This document shows positions 22,555-33,812 of a DNA stretch of 64,000 bases, piece by piece. Each line of letters begins with the position of its first letter. Positions within the stretch are counted from its first letter, which is position 1. The notes under the pieces were generated by a model. The model searched no databases, was not told the DNA's origin, and saw nothing but the letters and a program-made list of their open reading frames with translations. A program made the position numbers and the translations under genes. Source of the DNA: Henckelia pumila (lineage: Eukaryota > Streptophyta > Magnoliopsida > Lamiales > Gesneriaceae); contig NC_133121.1 in NCBI RefSeq assembly GCF_033568475.1, forward strand, positions 135,688,375 to 135,752,374. The letters are read 5' to 3'.

Positions 22555-23583
22555 GTAGGTGAAAATCAAAAGTATGGAGTGTTTGAAAATAAAAGTCTAA
22601 AGCTAACAAACTAAATTTTGAGTGTTTGGAGAAAAATTGCTTCTAAAAATAAATTTTAGCACAAATGACAATAATATCCTTAACATATATAACATTTGTC
22701 TTTTTTAATTCTCTAAATTTTGGTACTCATACGGTCATTTATATAATGATTATTATATTTTGTATCAAAATTAATTTAATTTTTTAAATATGAATGCTTG
22801 AAAATCTATATGAGCTTAATTAAAATAAGAAAAAACAAATGAATTTTTTTTTATAAATGCACAAAACATGTTTTAAAAAATTTGAAATGAAAATTATAAA
22901 ACAAATGCCTTTAAAAAAATAAATTCTTGTAATAAAATATGGTTGAAATCTTTTGAATTCCAATTGAAACTCCTAAAACTCATATATGAATAAAATTTAA
23001 CATTTAAAAAAATCTCGAAAAATATTTATAAACATGGAGAGCAATTGTGGAAGATGATAATTTTTTAAGATACAAATATCAAAATATTGTAATTTTAAAC
23101 CATTAACCAAAAACAGAAACAGGAAAAAAAAATTTTCAATCTTACTTATAGTTTTTATTTAAAAATTAATACAGAATTTGGCATTTACAAACACCTCAAA
23201 ACACTTTCACCCAATTAAAATTTAAAATACAGTTTTATAAGTTCTCACAAACACTCTCCGGAAAAATTTCCACTTGAATAAATACAAACTAATGCAAATT
23301 CACAAGAAAAATACATTGAACCCAAAATTTGTATTGAATTATATAATTTATATATAATAAGTCCCCCTATAACGAATCTAGTCGATTAGCGACGACATTT
23401 GAAGAAATCTAATTATCTAATTCGTCTTGATGAATTAATTCGAACCGTGAGCCAAACTTAAATATTCGTCCATGTACAAGTTCATAATATATATACGAGT
23501 CGACAAAAAATTTCAAGTTAGCTCATATGTTTTTCGATATTAATCGGATAATATTTACTATACATACAATCTACTGATAGAAT
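22555..23583. other. AT-rich intergenic sequence
   Basis: No coding sequence, RNA gene or clear repeat recognised. Confidence 0.6.
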
Positions 23584-24000
23584 CACTACAAGAAAATCGC
23601 AAAACGACAACGGATATTATCCGTTGTCGTAGGGGGGGATAAAATCGTTATAACTGGGGGCGTTGTAAAAAGCGTGCCATATAACAACGGTTTATATCCG
23701 TTGTGGTAGCTATCCAACGACAACGGTTTTGCAACAGTTTGTAACCGCTGTCGTAAGTCTCCAAAGACAATGGTTCTGCAACAGTGTAAATCCGTTGTCA
23801 TTTACTATTTAAGACAACGGTTTTGCCCAGTTTATATCCGTTGTTGTTTATGGCTTAGGACAACATATTTGCAACAATTTATATCCGTTGTCGTTTGTGG
23901 ATTACAAGAACGGTTTTGCAACAGTGTATATCCGTTGTCGTTTTTGAATGACGACAACGGTTTTGCAATAACATAAATCAGTTGTATTTGGAGTCATTAA
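23584..24000 (+). mobile_element. CACTA element end with subterminal repeat array
   Basis: Begins CACTACAAGAAAATCGC. It is followed by about seven units of roughly 55-60 bp built from ACGACAACGGTTTTGCAACA and TATATCCGTTGTCG, so each unit is a hairpin-like inverted pair. This is the architecture of a CACTA subterminal region. No transposase and no opposite terminus were found before bZIP copy 5. The family differs from the CACTA at 7224. Confidence 0.8.
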
Positions 24001-24609
24001 AACCATTGCCTAATTAATCTTCATACGAACTATAAATATTAATAAAGAAATCAATATAAAATAAAATATTTACTACATTGAATCCATGAAAATATTCAAG
24101 TTCCAAAATAGTTACACACATTTAATTTGGAAGATAATACTACGTAGTCGAAACTCAAAATATCCCATCTAATATAATATAAATGTAACAAAAGTAGTTT
24201 CAAAAGATGGTTGTATCAAAACATAAATCATCATGTGTTTGTTCTTGATAACGATGTTCACGAGATGACTTCTACGTATTACCAAGGCGATCTGAAACAC
24301 AGCTCAATCCTTGCATCAAAACCCCTTATGCATTACTCCTGAGTTACCTACAAGAAAACACATTCTCAGTCCAAAATTATCAACAAAATCTTAGACCAAT
24401 TTAAACATGGAATTCAATCTCAACTATCAAACTAATATCTCGCTTGTCATGAAAAAAAATAAAAGAAAAAAACTCAGCAACTCCAAAAGGGAAGGCAGTG
24501 CAGATTTTATTCAACTCATTTTGCATTTGTATTGATTGAATTCATAAAATATAGTAGGCACAGTTGACAAACCGTGGGCTCCGACAGGTGGGAAACATAT
24601 CGTGCTAAG
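24001..24609. other. Interior of the CACTA fragment and upstream region of bZIP copy 5
   Basis: No coding sequence recognised. The right border of the CACTA fragment could not be placed. Confidence 0.5.
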
Positions 24610-24739
24610 GTATATTTGCATGGTAAGTATTGATGATATATTCCAATGCATTTTGTGTTTGCTAGCTGGCCGTGTGGGTATATACTCACCATTTTCATTT
24701 TGTTTCTTCAAGTAAACTCTTTTTTTTTTTTACTTGCAG
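24610..24739 (+). promoter_or_regulatory. Probable 5'-UTR intron of bZIP copy 5
   Basis: Donor GCTAAG|GTATAT and acceptor TTTTTTACTTGCAG align with the predicted leader introns of copies 2 and 4. TGCAGAAAGATTCTGCA is conserved across the acceptor. Confidence 0.45.
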
Positions 24740-24793
24740 AAAGATTCTGCAGATTATCTTTAATCGTTTATCAAACATTTTTGTTTATTAAAA

Positions 24794-25208
24794 ATGGAGA
24801 AATATTCATCATCACACATTAAAATTCCAAAGATGCCATCATGTCCTCTCACTCTTGATGAAGCTATGGAGCATGAAATGAAACATGGGAGCGTTTTCAA
24901 TGATCCTAATAACGTGGATTTGAACAAGATTAGAAGGTCATGAATTCCTCTATTATTATTTTTTTTGTTTTAAGAAACAATCATGAGCTATACATTATAT
25001 TTTCAATCTAAAAGTAACTCACTCAATTCCACTTTACATCTGATATTTCTGCAGGATTTTATCAAACAGGCTCTCAGCACAAAGATCTAGAATTAAGACC
25101 ATAAATTATACTCTTGATTCCAAGGAGAAAACTGCACAAAAGAATTACAAGCTCGCATCAGATTCCAAGGAGAAAGAGATACAACATGATGATCTCCCGC
25201 TCAATTAA
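24794..25208 (+). CDS. bZIP copy 5: zipper-less derivative, basic region fused to the C-terminal exon, 98 aa
   Basis: Exon 1 is 24794-24936 and exon 2 is 25055-25208, joined in frame by GT..AG (98 codons plus TAA 25206-25208). Exon 1 reads LTLDEAMEHEMKHGSVFNDP, close to copy 4. Exon 2 begins with an intact basic region ILSNRLSAQRSRIKTINYTL. The sequence then passes directly into the equivalent of exon 4 (EKTAQKN, then KEKEIQ): introns 2 and 3 and the 127-nt zipper exon are gone. GATTCCAAGGAGAAA occurs twice around the junction, which may mark the rearrangement. No stop or frameshift interrupts the frame. Such a protein could not dimerise through a zipper; it may be a competitor, or an unexpressed relic that happens to stay open. 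Confidence 0.65.
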
Positions 25209-25434
25209 GGTCACCGAGTACGAAGATATGTCGCTCTTGTTGCTGCTGATGCATGGTGGAAACTAGCACAATTTTTTGCGCAAATGATCTTGTGAACTTG
25301 CATTACTTTTGTGAACTTGCATTACTTTGTATTTATCCTATAGGAAGGTCTGTTTAGTGTTGCATAACTTCATTAATGCTCATCCTTCTTACCAGTAAAA
25401 TTAATATTTACCAACAACACTATAATTAATTTTA

Positions 25435-25747
25435 GGGAAAATTGCAAATTTAGTCCTTTATATTTGTCACTTTGCGATTTTGGTCCTCTATGTTGTCACA
25501 TTTCAGTTTTAGTCCTCTATCTTTATTTTTTTGGTAATTTTAGTCCTTTTTCCGACGTGGCGCGAACGTGGCACCAATTCAGTGCTGATGTGGAGCTGAC
25601 GTGTACAGTGTCACGTAAGCATTTTTGAATAAAAAGGACCGAAATTGCCAAAAATAAAAATATGCATGACTAAAACTGAAATGTGAAAACATAGAGGACC
25701 AAAATCGCAAAGTGACAAACATACAGGACTAAATTTGCAATTTTCCC
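25435..25747. mobile_element. Fold-back MITE with perfect 9-bp target duplication
   Basis: TTAATTTTA lies on both sides. Inverted halves start GGGAAAATTGCAAATTTAGT and contain CACTTTGCGATTTTGGTCCT and its complement. The paralogous 3' flank at 29885-30095 lacks it. Another member is at 31004-32234. Confidence 0.92.
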
Positions 25748-25978
25748 TTAATTTTATTGTATTTAGTTTAATTTGATTATTTTTTTTAGAATGAAGGAAA
25801 AATGAAAAGTAATTGGCGTGTGTTTGTCTTCTCTTAATATGTATATCAAATTAGCAACCTGGATATAAGGAATCATTATTAAAAAAAAAAAAAAAAACCA
25901 AGTCATTTCTGTAACAAAAGTAAACTTTAGGTCGGTAGGCAATTAAAAAAAAAATTGTTTCTTTCAACCTACTCTTGG

Positions 25979-26329
25979 GTTCCGTTTGGACATGACTTTA
26001 AAATGTTTTTAGTGTTTTATAAGTGAAAAAAACTTAAAGTATATGTTTGGATAAAAGTTTTATAAAATGTTTTTGAAAATTATTTTTTAAAAAGTGTTCT
26101 CCAAGTATAGTTTTTAAAGAATACTTGGAAAGTGTTTTATATGCTTTTAGCATGGACCATGGAAGACAAAGAGGAACAACTTGACTTTTGAAATGTTAAA
26201 ATGTTTTTATAGAATAGTTGTCCAAACACATATTTATTCTTAAAACAACTTTAAATATATTTTATAAAAAAAATTTAAAAAAAAACATTTTTATAAAAAC
26301 ATTTTATAAGTACATGTCCAAACCGAACC
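25979..26329. mobile_element. Fold-back MITE with GGTTCCGTTTGGACATG termini
   Basis: The left end GGTTCCGTTTGGACATG and the complement of the right end CATGTCCAAACCGAACC differ at one position. The interior is AT-rich. A second member is the split element at 47654-59201. Confidence 0.85.
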
Positions 26330-27417
26330 TTCTTGATAACTAGACTAGATGCTTCACCATTCAATATGTATTTGGAAGATTAAATAACATCCCAAAATTT
26401 AAGGTTCCCTTTGGACAATTTTCGCTGCACGTATTACATACAGTAATTAAAATGAGGTGCAAATTTAAATTGTCCGTACAAGACAACACGTCGCATTTAC
26501 AGAGCTTATGATCATTGTACGAGCATGTCAGGGAATATCTGTGGAATGAGACAAACTAGTATTAATTCAAATTCAAAAGAGTCGTTGCCCGCCAAATATA
26601 AATATTCACCGAGAAGATGAGATTTGGCATCCAAATCAATAAGAATTCTCGCACACATACTCAAGTCATCAAAGGTAAACTGAACTCATCCAGTTTACTC
26701 ACTTAATCGAGAAATTAAGTATATATCCTGAAGCCTATCATCTGAGAGTCGAAGAACACAAGCACGTATCTGTGTATTGAAGATCAACCAGTGCAAGTGT
26801 ATTGTAATATTCAAAGTCTTATAGAGTGAATCCTTTTGAGGTGGAAGAATGGGTGACGTAGGAGTTTTTGAAATCTCCGAATATCCATAAACAAACTTCG
26901 GCATTTTTACTTTCAGTTTATCACACTCACGCACAATCCATCTAATTACAAGTTCAATCTTTTAGTTGACCTTATTCCGCACTTATGTAGTTGGTCAATT
27001 AATACCGACACACGAGAAGGACAAGATTCAGTTGACTAACCCCAACTAAACCAAACTAAGTGTTTTGGAGATCAACTGCTACAATAGTAATTCAAGAGAT
27101 CAGTTTATCAAGCAGTTTAGCTAGCTCCCCCAAACTGATCCCTATATATGTGTATGTGTGCTCGCACACATGCACCATTGTTGCACAAAACGTATTGGCA
27201 ACATTAAGTAATTAATTTTTTGTCGCGGGACTTGCGTATAATATATAATTTAATTTGTATGGTAAAGATTTAGAGTTAACATATACATAGCTCGAATTTC
27301 AGCCAAATTCGATACAAAATTGATTATATTCCTTTCTTAATCCATCCAATTTAGCAAACATGGCCTAATTGTTTTGCAAGAGTAATGGAACGAGTTAGTT
27401 AAACAGAGAAAATGATA
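26330..27417. other. Intergenic, possibly old retroelement sequence
   Basis: A stretch around 26840-26900 (GGGTGACGTAGGAG, AATCTCCGAATATCC) has the look of a copia LTR, but no ends or coding were found. Otherwise nothing recognised. Confidence 0.35.
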
Positions 27418-27580
27418 TCCTACCTGTACAGGCACTGTCTCAACCCAGATTCAAGGGTTGAGATTTATCAATACATGGGGTCTAAAATTTTTCAGTGGAC
27501 CCCACAAATATTGATTAACCTTCATCCTTAAATACATGATTGGGGTAATGCCGATAAAGGAAGGATAAAATTATCCGTTA
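27418..27580. repeat. Dispersed repeat R, copy 3
   Basis: Matches 21595-21762 and 22050-22211 across TCAAGGGTTGAGATTTATCA, GTGGACCCCACAAATAT and CCTTAAATACATGATTGGGG. Confidence 0.75.
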
Positions 27581-28147
27581 AACAGCTAGATATACTTATG
27601 AATTAAATCAAAATTTTACATATTTTAAAATTTTAGGGGTTCTTATATAACTCAATAATATATTTGGGTTCTATAATATTTCTTGTGGAGTTAGATTTAA
27701 TTTGCATTTAGTTTGTATTTATCCTAGAGGAAATTAAAGTTCTTTTAGGGTTCATGATCTGGATATGCAATAAAACGTTTTCATAAAAGTTTTTTTTATA
27801 TAAATTACAATTTTTCCGGATTTTAGTTACAGCAATTAAACAATGTTTCGATTCCAGCAGTCGCATCAGACCGATATTTTTCTTTTAATTTAAAAGAATA
27901 ACATTTTGATTTAGATGAAAACGAATAAAATGGTATCCATATATGCACGAAAAATATGAATGTAGTGTGCTTATTACGTGCAAGTATATATATTACGCAC
28001 GCACGAATTGAGCACAAGACTTTGAGATTTAGTATTTTTAAAAAAAAAAAAATTAATCAAATTTCTCATGCTGGGAAAAAAAAAAAAAAGGAAACTCAAT
28101 TGCAATCAATATTATTAAAAAACCTAGCTAGCTCCCCAAAATTTAAC

Positions 28148-29255
28148 TCAAACAGATGGATTTTCGGCAGTATCGAGAGCATCAAAGTTGATATACTGGT
28201 CTACATCTTCATACTCCAGGAGTGGCTCGAGACGAAAATCGGGCGGTATCTGTCGTGCCTCATGCTTATTATGTTGTGCAGTTTTCTGGAGTTCTTTTAG
28301 CATGTTTATCTCAGATCTCATCTCTTCAATTTCCACTGCACGCGTAAAATGAAGCCATATACTATCATATTTATATCATGCGCGCATGCATATATCTAAT
28401 ATATTTTTCCGTAGCTAGCTAGATTTTATTTGAAATTCATGAAATATATTTTAATTACATTCATGACGACTGGATTTGTTCGAACTTTTCTCCAGTTCTC
28501 GTTGGAGGGTGTCATTTTCAATTTGCAAGAGATTCTTCCTCTCTTTGTAGCTTTCCACTTGTGGAGTGAGAGTGGATATATGTGCCTGCAAATTAATACA
28601 TATATAGTCTGAGATTTAAATTTTGTTCAAAAAACCAAAAAAACACACACAATGGACTAATATATATTTACCTCCAAATCCTTGACCATTTTTTCCGAAT
28701 CACGAGTATGGTTTACCATCTTCATTCTAGATCTTTGAGCCGAGAGTCTGTTTGATACATTCCTGAAATATGCAGATGATCAATGAAAAAGATGAGTTTA
28801 GATATGTACAACAATAAGGGAAAATTGCATATATGTAGCACACGCACTTAATTAGCTATAGATCTGGAATCACAGGGCTATTAGCTCAAAAACTTTCACA
28901 AAGGTTATCGACAAACCCGAGATTTCAAGGGGTGATATATGTAATTTCCACTAAAAAAAATGTCAAAAGTACTGAAAAAGTATAGCTGATTGGTTTTTTG
29001 AAAAATTTGTGAGAAAAGTGGTATCTTTTATAGCCACGTACGCCACTCCGATTTCCAAACTGTGACTCCAAATATGAGTTCTTTTTCAAATTCAAACGTA
29101 AAAAGTTTTCAAAAAACAAATAAAAATGTAGTTCACCTTCTAATCTTCTTCAAATCTATTCTAGGATCATTCAAATTGATGCTCCCATCTTTCATTTCTT
29201 GCGCAATGGCTTCATCGAGAGTGGGTAGGCATTGCTTCTGAGATGAATTCTCCAT
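28148..29255 (-). CDS. bZIP copy 6: complete four-exon bZIP transcription factor, 174 aa
   Basis: Exons on the minus strand are 29255-29137, 28762-28672, 28585-28459 and 28335-28148. They join in frame to 525 nt and all borders are GT..AG. The N-terminus is MENSSQKQCLPTLDEAIAQE. The basic region reads NVSNRLSAQRSRMKMVNHTR. The zipper (starting AHISTLTPQVESYKERKNLL) has heptad residues S-L-L-Y-L-L. Exon 4 encodes a further coiled segment LEIEEMRSEINMLKELQKTA and an acidic tail ending DQYINFDALDTAENPSV. The NRLSAQRSR signature and the second coil (compare LKREIERLRQVY) point to plant group E/I bZIPs (bZIP34/61-like), whose members are nuclear regulators. This is the best candidate for the functional ancestor of the cluster, inverted relative to the others. 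Intron 1 carries a MITE remnant. Confidence 0.88.
28818..28949. mobile_element. MITE remnant in intron 1 of bZIP copy 6
   Basis: Starts GGGAAAATTGCATATATG and ends GATATATGTAATTTCC, with GGAATCACAGGGCTATTAGC between. It is a shortened relative of the fold-back element at 12692-13017. Confidence 0.75.
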
Positions 29256-29380
29256 TTTCAATATTCTTTTTACGAGAGAAATTAAAGGAAAAATGTTTGG
29301 AGAAAATAATGATGAAATTAAACAAGCCCTTCAAATGTATATATTTAAGTGGTGCGAGGATATGAAATGACAATCCACCA

Positions 29381-29388
29381 TATTTATA
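29381..29388 (-). promoter_or_regulatory. TATA box of bZIP copy 6
   Basis: TATAAATA on the minus strand, about 126 bp upstream of the ATG. The surrounding promoter is homologous to those of copies 1 and 3, which have microsatellite-like ATATATACATACACAC at the equivalent place and no clear TATAAATA. Confidence 0.6.
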
Positions 29389-29537
29389 CACACTCCACTG
29401 CAGCACAAAATTCATGGGTATCATTAATTAATACCATCCGTTTTTGTCCTCTTTTATCTTGGCATGCATGGGATATTTCTCATCCTTAATTAGTATATTA
29501 CATTATGCATGAAAAATTCTACAGCAATACATACATC

Positions 29538-29540
<3 letters not shown>

Positions 29541-29573
<33 letters not shown>
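29541..29573. repeat. (TA)n microsatellite
   Basis: Pure TA run upstream of bZIP copy 6. Confidence 0.95.
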
Positions 29574-29576
<3 letters not shown>

Positions 29577-29884
29577 ATCGAAAACCATACACTGAATCGA
29601 AATTTTTTTGTCGATTTGTATTTTAATTCACTTGTACGGTGAATATTTAGTTTTGTCGTCTATATAGTACGATCGATTCTGAGGCAAATTAATTAGATAA
29701 AAGTTCTCAAAATATTCTTCCAAATCATGAGAATGTTGTATATATATGAACAAGAACTAATTAGCTAAACGGATAGATTTTTTTTACTTTTTCAATTATT
29801 AGTTAAATCATGCACAAATCTTTGTAAATGTACGCTTATAGGGTTCTCACAGATTATATAATTCAATAGAAAATTTGGGGTTCT

Positions 29885-30100
29885 ATATATGTATTACTTT
29901 TGTGAACTTGCATTACTTTGTATTTATCCTAGAGGAAGGTCTTTTTAGTGTTGCAAAGTTGGTGTATGTTTCTCTTATATATATGTATATCAAATTAACA
30001 ACCCTCGTGAGTATAAGGAATCATTATTTAAAAAAAGCAACTCACTTCGGTAACAAAAAACAATTGCTTTTAACTTGGTTGGTAAGCATGGGCGGATATA
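29885..30100 (+). repeat. Paralogue of the 3' flank of bZIP copy 5
   Basis: TGTGAACTTGCATTACTTTG, GGAAGGTCT, TAGTGTTGCA and ATAAGGAATCATTATT are shared with 25305-25940, without the MITE present there. No bZIP exon was found next to it, so it is an orphan flank from another duplication step. Confidence 0.75.
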
Positions 30101-30994
30101 TCTATATATTAAGAGGCAGGGGGGACCATGGCCCTCTAAAATAGTGATATAAAGGTACTAATATGGCCTTACGCGTAAAATTAAGCCAATGATCAAGAAG
30201 TAAAGTTTAATATAAAATTCTTCTTCCTAATTCAATGGGAGATAAATATCCGAATATTAGTTTAATTACGAAAATGATATATTTCTAATTAGTTTTTCTA
30301 TGTCGATTATATAGATTACATTTTTTTCTCAAATATATAAGTTTGTATAATATATTTAGTAATATTGTTTATAGTCGATATTTTACTAGTACTCCTGTTA
30401 AATATTAAGTTTTGTAAAACGTGTAACCATTTTTTAAATGAATCAAGTAGGGATAAAATATGAACTTTATTTGTGCATGTGTAATTAAATTTATATATTC
30501 TTCCAGTGATTTGCACGAGATGATCAGCCGATCATCTCTACGAAAAAGATATGAAGTTTTTCTTTCAATATAGCATAAAATCTACCAGGTCTAAGAGGGC
30601 CTAATACAGTAATACTTTCCAATATAAGTGTTTTTTCGAGCTTGTAATTATGTCGAAACTGTTCGTAATTAAGTTTTTACGGGAATTTTTATGTTGTGAA
30701 TAAGCAATTTACTAATGTAATGGGCTTTGATCATGCTCGACTGGTACAACATCGCTGGCATCAAAAAGGGTTGGGACAAGGCCAAATATGAAACACGAGT
30801 CTTCTTGTTGCCGTAGATAACTGTAAACTATAAATAATCGTAAAATTCAAGTCGTAAATAACAGATATATACTACACAATACATAAATATGTATATCAGA
30901 AACAATATATCATGTACGTGAATAACAAGTTGACAACTACATAAATAATATATCACGTGAATAAACAAGTCAACAAGTATTTGTAACAACTACA
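30101..30994. other. AT-rich intergenic sequence
   Basis: No coding, RNA or mobile feature recognised apart from a short GGGCGGATAT motif near 30090. Confidence 0.5.
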
Positions 30995-31003
30995 TTAATA
31001 GTA

Positions 31004-32234
31004 GGGAAAATTGCAAATTTAGTCCTGTATGTTTGTCACTTTGCAATTTTGGTCCTTTAGGTTTTCACATTTCATTTTTAGTCCTATATGTTCTAATTTT
31101 TGGCAATTTCGATCTTTTTTATTCAAAAATGCTTATGTGGCACTGTACACGTCAGCTCCACATCATCACTGAATTGGTGCCACGTCATCGCCACGTAGGA
31201 AAAAAGGACTAAAATTGCCAAAAAAATAAAGATAGCGGACTAAAACTGAAATCTGAAAATATAAAACAGTGTTTGGTAGACTGGATAGCATAGAGATTAG
31301 TGTACAATCCAATGTTTGGTTCGTTTTTAACGGAAATTGCTTATACCTACGGCCCGGCACTAAATACCTGTAGCAGCTGGAAAACATTGGACTGTTGTCA
31401 AGGCCTCACACGTGGTATTGCTAAGCCCAATGTGTACAGTACGTTGGATTAGTTAATTTTTGACCTTTCTACCCTTAGACCTAATATTTCTCCACTCCGC
31501 CATTAGAAATCTTTCATGGCCGCTTCTTCCTTCCTCCATTATTTCCCGCGTCGAAGGTATGAACACTCTTCGCCTAAGCAATTTTCTCTTCTTCTATTTA
31601 AGATGTCCAACTCTCGTTTCGTGAAATAGGTAATTGTCGTAGTTCCAACTCTTGTTTGTGAATAAGATGTCCAAGAACAGGTTGATGCAACAATTCCGAG
31701 CTTTGATTTTTACACTTTGTTGCATGAACCCACGGACAATTCCGTGAAAGTGTCCAACAATTTCGAGCTTTAATTGTCGTAGTTCCAACAATTCCGTGAA
31801 ATACGATGTCCACTATAGCTGCAAAAGTTCAAAGAAACCTCAAATTAATGAGTAAGAAAGTGTCGTTGTACAAAAAAACAAAAGGGAGGTGAGATCCAGT
31901 CATCCAGATCTGGAAATGAGCACAACCGTATCAAGGGAGAAGAAGATGGAAATTAGATCTGGTATCTGGTAGTGCCGTGCAGGAAGGTAGCCTTGATTGG
32001 TTGGGGGCAAAATCATGGTCAACAAGGGGTAAAATGGTCTATACAAATATAAACACTTGTTTTATCACTAACTCAAAAATACTACCAAACAAATAATAAA
32101 ATTATCACAACTTTTACTATCCTTTATTTTATCAAACTTTATATCTATACATTATTAATCTCATCACACCAATCAAACGTAAAATACTAAAATCGCAAAG
32201 TGACAAACCAAAAAAGCAATTTTCCAATTTTCTC
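31004..32234. mobile_element. Fold-back MITE (family of 25435) split by a second element
   Basis: The left part 31004-31265 starts GGGAAAATTGCAAATTTAGT. The right end resumes at about 32186 with AAAATCGCAAAGTGACAAAC. Flanks TTAATAGTA (30995-31003) and TTAACAGTA (32235-32243) form a 9-bp duplication with one mismatch. Confidence 0.8.
31266..32185. mobile_element. Nested insertion with degenerate inverted ends
   Basis: About 0.9 kb interrupts the MITE. Ends resemble each other loosely in inverse orientation (GTTTGGTAGACTGGATAG against the complement of CATCACACCAATCAAAC), in the style of a Tourist-like element. The interior has scrambled repeats of TTGTCGTAGTTCCAAC and CAATTCCGTGAAA between 31630 and 31810. 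Open frames there are not genes. Confidence 0.5.
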
Positions 32235-32329
32235 TTAACAGTACTACTCGTTAGCTATTTTAGAATCGAAAATATTTATCAGAATATGAGTGAGTGAAAG
32301 AGCCCATTATTAAAGTGAATGTGGTAACC

Positions 32330-33586
32330 ATTTTTTATTGCTATAATTTTACTTAATCTAGACAAAATAATAAAACGAGTGTTACAAATTAAATAAAAAT
32401 TTAATTACTAAAATAAAATAAGAATTAAAATAGAAGAAGAATAAATTCAATTAAATAGAGATAACCAAGACAGACGCAGGTACCAAACAAATCATGCAAA
32501 CAAGTAGCCGATTCAGGACTCAGATTTAATCTTAGATTATGGAAATTTTCCTCAATTGTTTAAATGTTTATTTCTATAGCAATCAAACATATTCAAATAT
32601 TAACGGATTAATTTTTCGCAATTCTAATCAAATTCAAATGCATTAAATATTTATGAAAATTCAGTTTTCATCTAAACCGCACACTGAAACCGAATTCTAT
32701 TTTTAGTCGGTTTCACCATGTGTTAACTATCAGAATGATCAAAATCAATTCCTCCTCTGTCAACTTGAAACCGATTAACATGCAAGCAGACAGTTGATCA
32801 GGCTATATATTCACAAGACAAATATAAATCTGACAATCAATAAAATAAAATCAATTCTGAAAAATCCAAACATACATCCAAATTTTCTACATAAATTTAT
32901 TCGGCCCAATCACACTGTCTTGGTTGAAGAAAATTTACTAAATAATTGGAAACAATAATTCAAAAATAAAAAGAAGAAAAAAAAAAAGAAGTAAAAACTC
33001 TGAAGAATATGGAGCAGATCTTCAATCTCCAAGCTTCCTAGCCGCCTCCAAATCTCTGCGTTTGAAACCCCCGAATCTGCTCTTTTATCTTCTATTTATA
33101 TGGTATGAAAAGCCCACGAAATAAAGCCCGAAAAGTTGAGAGTTTTAATTTCCAAAATCTGTATTTTTTTCTTATTCTGTGTGAATTCCCCAATTCTAAA
33201 AAATTTCGTGACATGCACGGACCCCGTGCTAGGTCCGTGCTTGGTTCCGTGCATGTCTTTTTCAGCGCGCAGTTTTCTTGAAAAAATCATATCTCGAGTT
33301 CTAGCCGTCGGATCGATCCGAAATTTGAACAGAAACTTCAAAACATCTTGAACTTCATTTTGAACGGTGAGATTGGATTTGGATCTCTATAAAATAAAAA
33401 TTATTTTTTGACCATTGTTGCTCCGTAGTTCATTCTTTCAAAAATCAATTTTTCCTACAAAATTACCCGCAAAGTGAAATGCACATATAAGCAATAAATC
33501 ACATAAAAACGCACATAAAACAATATGAGACCATACGAATGCATGCAAAATAGACATAAAATAATGCACACAAAATGCACTTATCA
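32330..33586 (-). mobile_element. Probable gypsy-type LTR (solo or fragment)
   Basis: Read on the minus strand it begins TGATAAGTGCATTTTGTGTG at 33586, a characteristic start of plant gypsy LTRs, and runs to about 32330, where the border is unclear. No coding domain. A dyad of GTGCATG / CATGCAC motifs lies near 33210-33260. Confidence 0.45.
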
Positions 33587-33812
33587 ATTTACTTTGTTTA
33601 ATGATGGTAGTTGGATGGAACGAATAAAAATTATTAGTTGAAACGATCGAAAACTCGTGGGAATTTTTTTTTTTTAAATATAGATTTAAATACCACATAT
33701 ATGCTCATACATATATGCGTTATTACTGAAAATAATTTTATTCCACGTGATATAATATATAATAAATTGATTGAACTTTAGCAGTTTAAATTGTTCGAAT
33801 AATTTAAAATAA

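Noticed and set aside
26695-26934. 79-aa minus-strand frame as a gene
   Set aside because: No domain, no splice context; sequence resembles retroelement LTR debris.
28148-28336. Stand-alone 62-aa small protein
   Set aside because: It is exon 4 of bZIP copy 6; the apparent start overlaps the splice acceptor.
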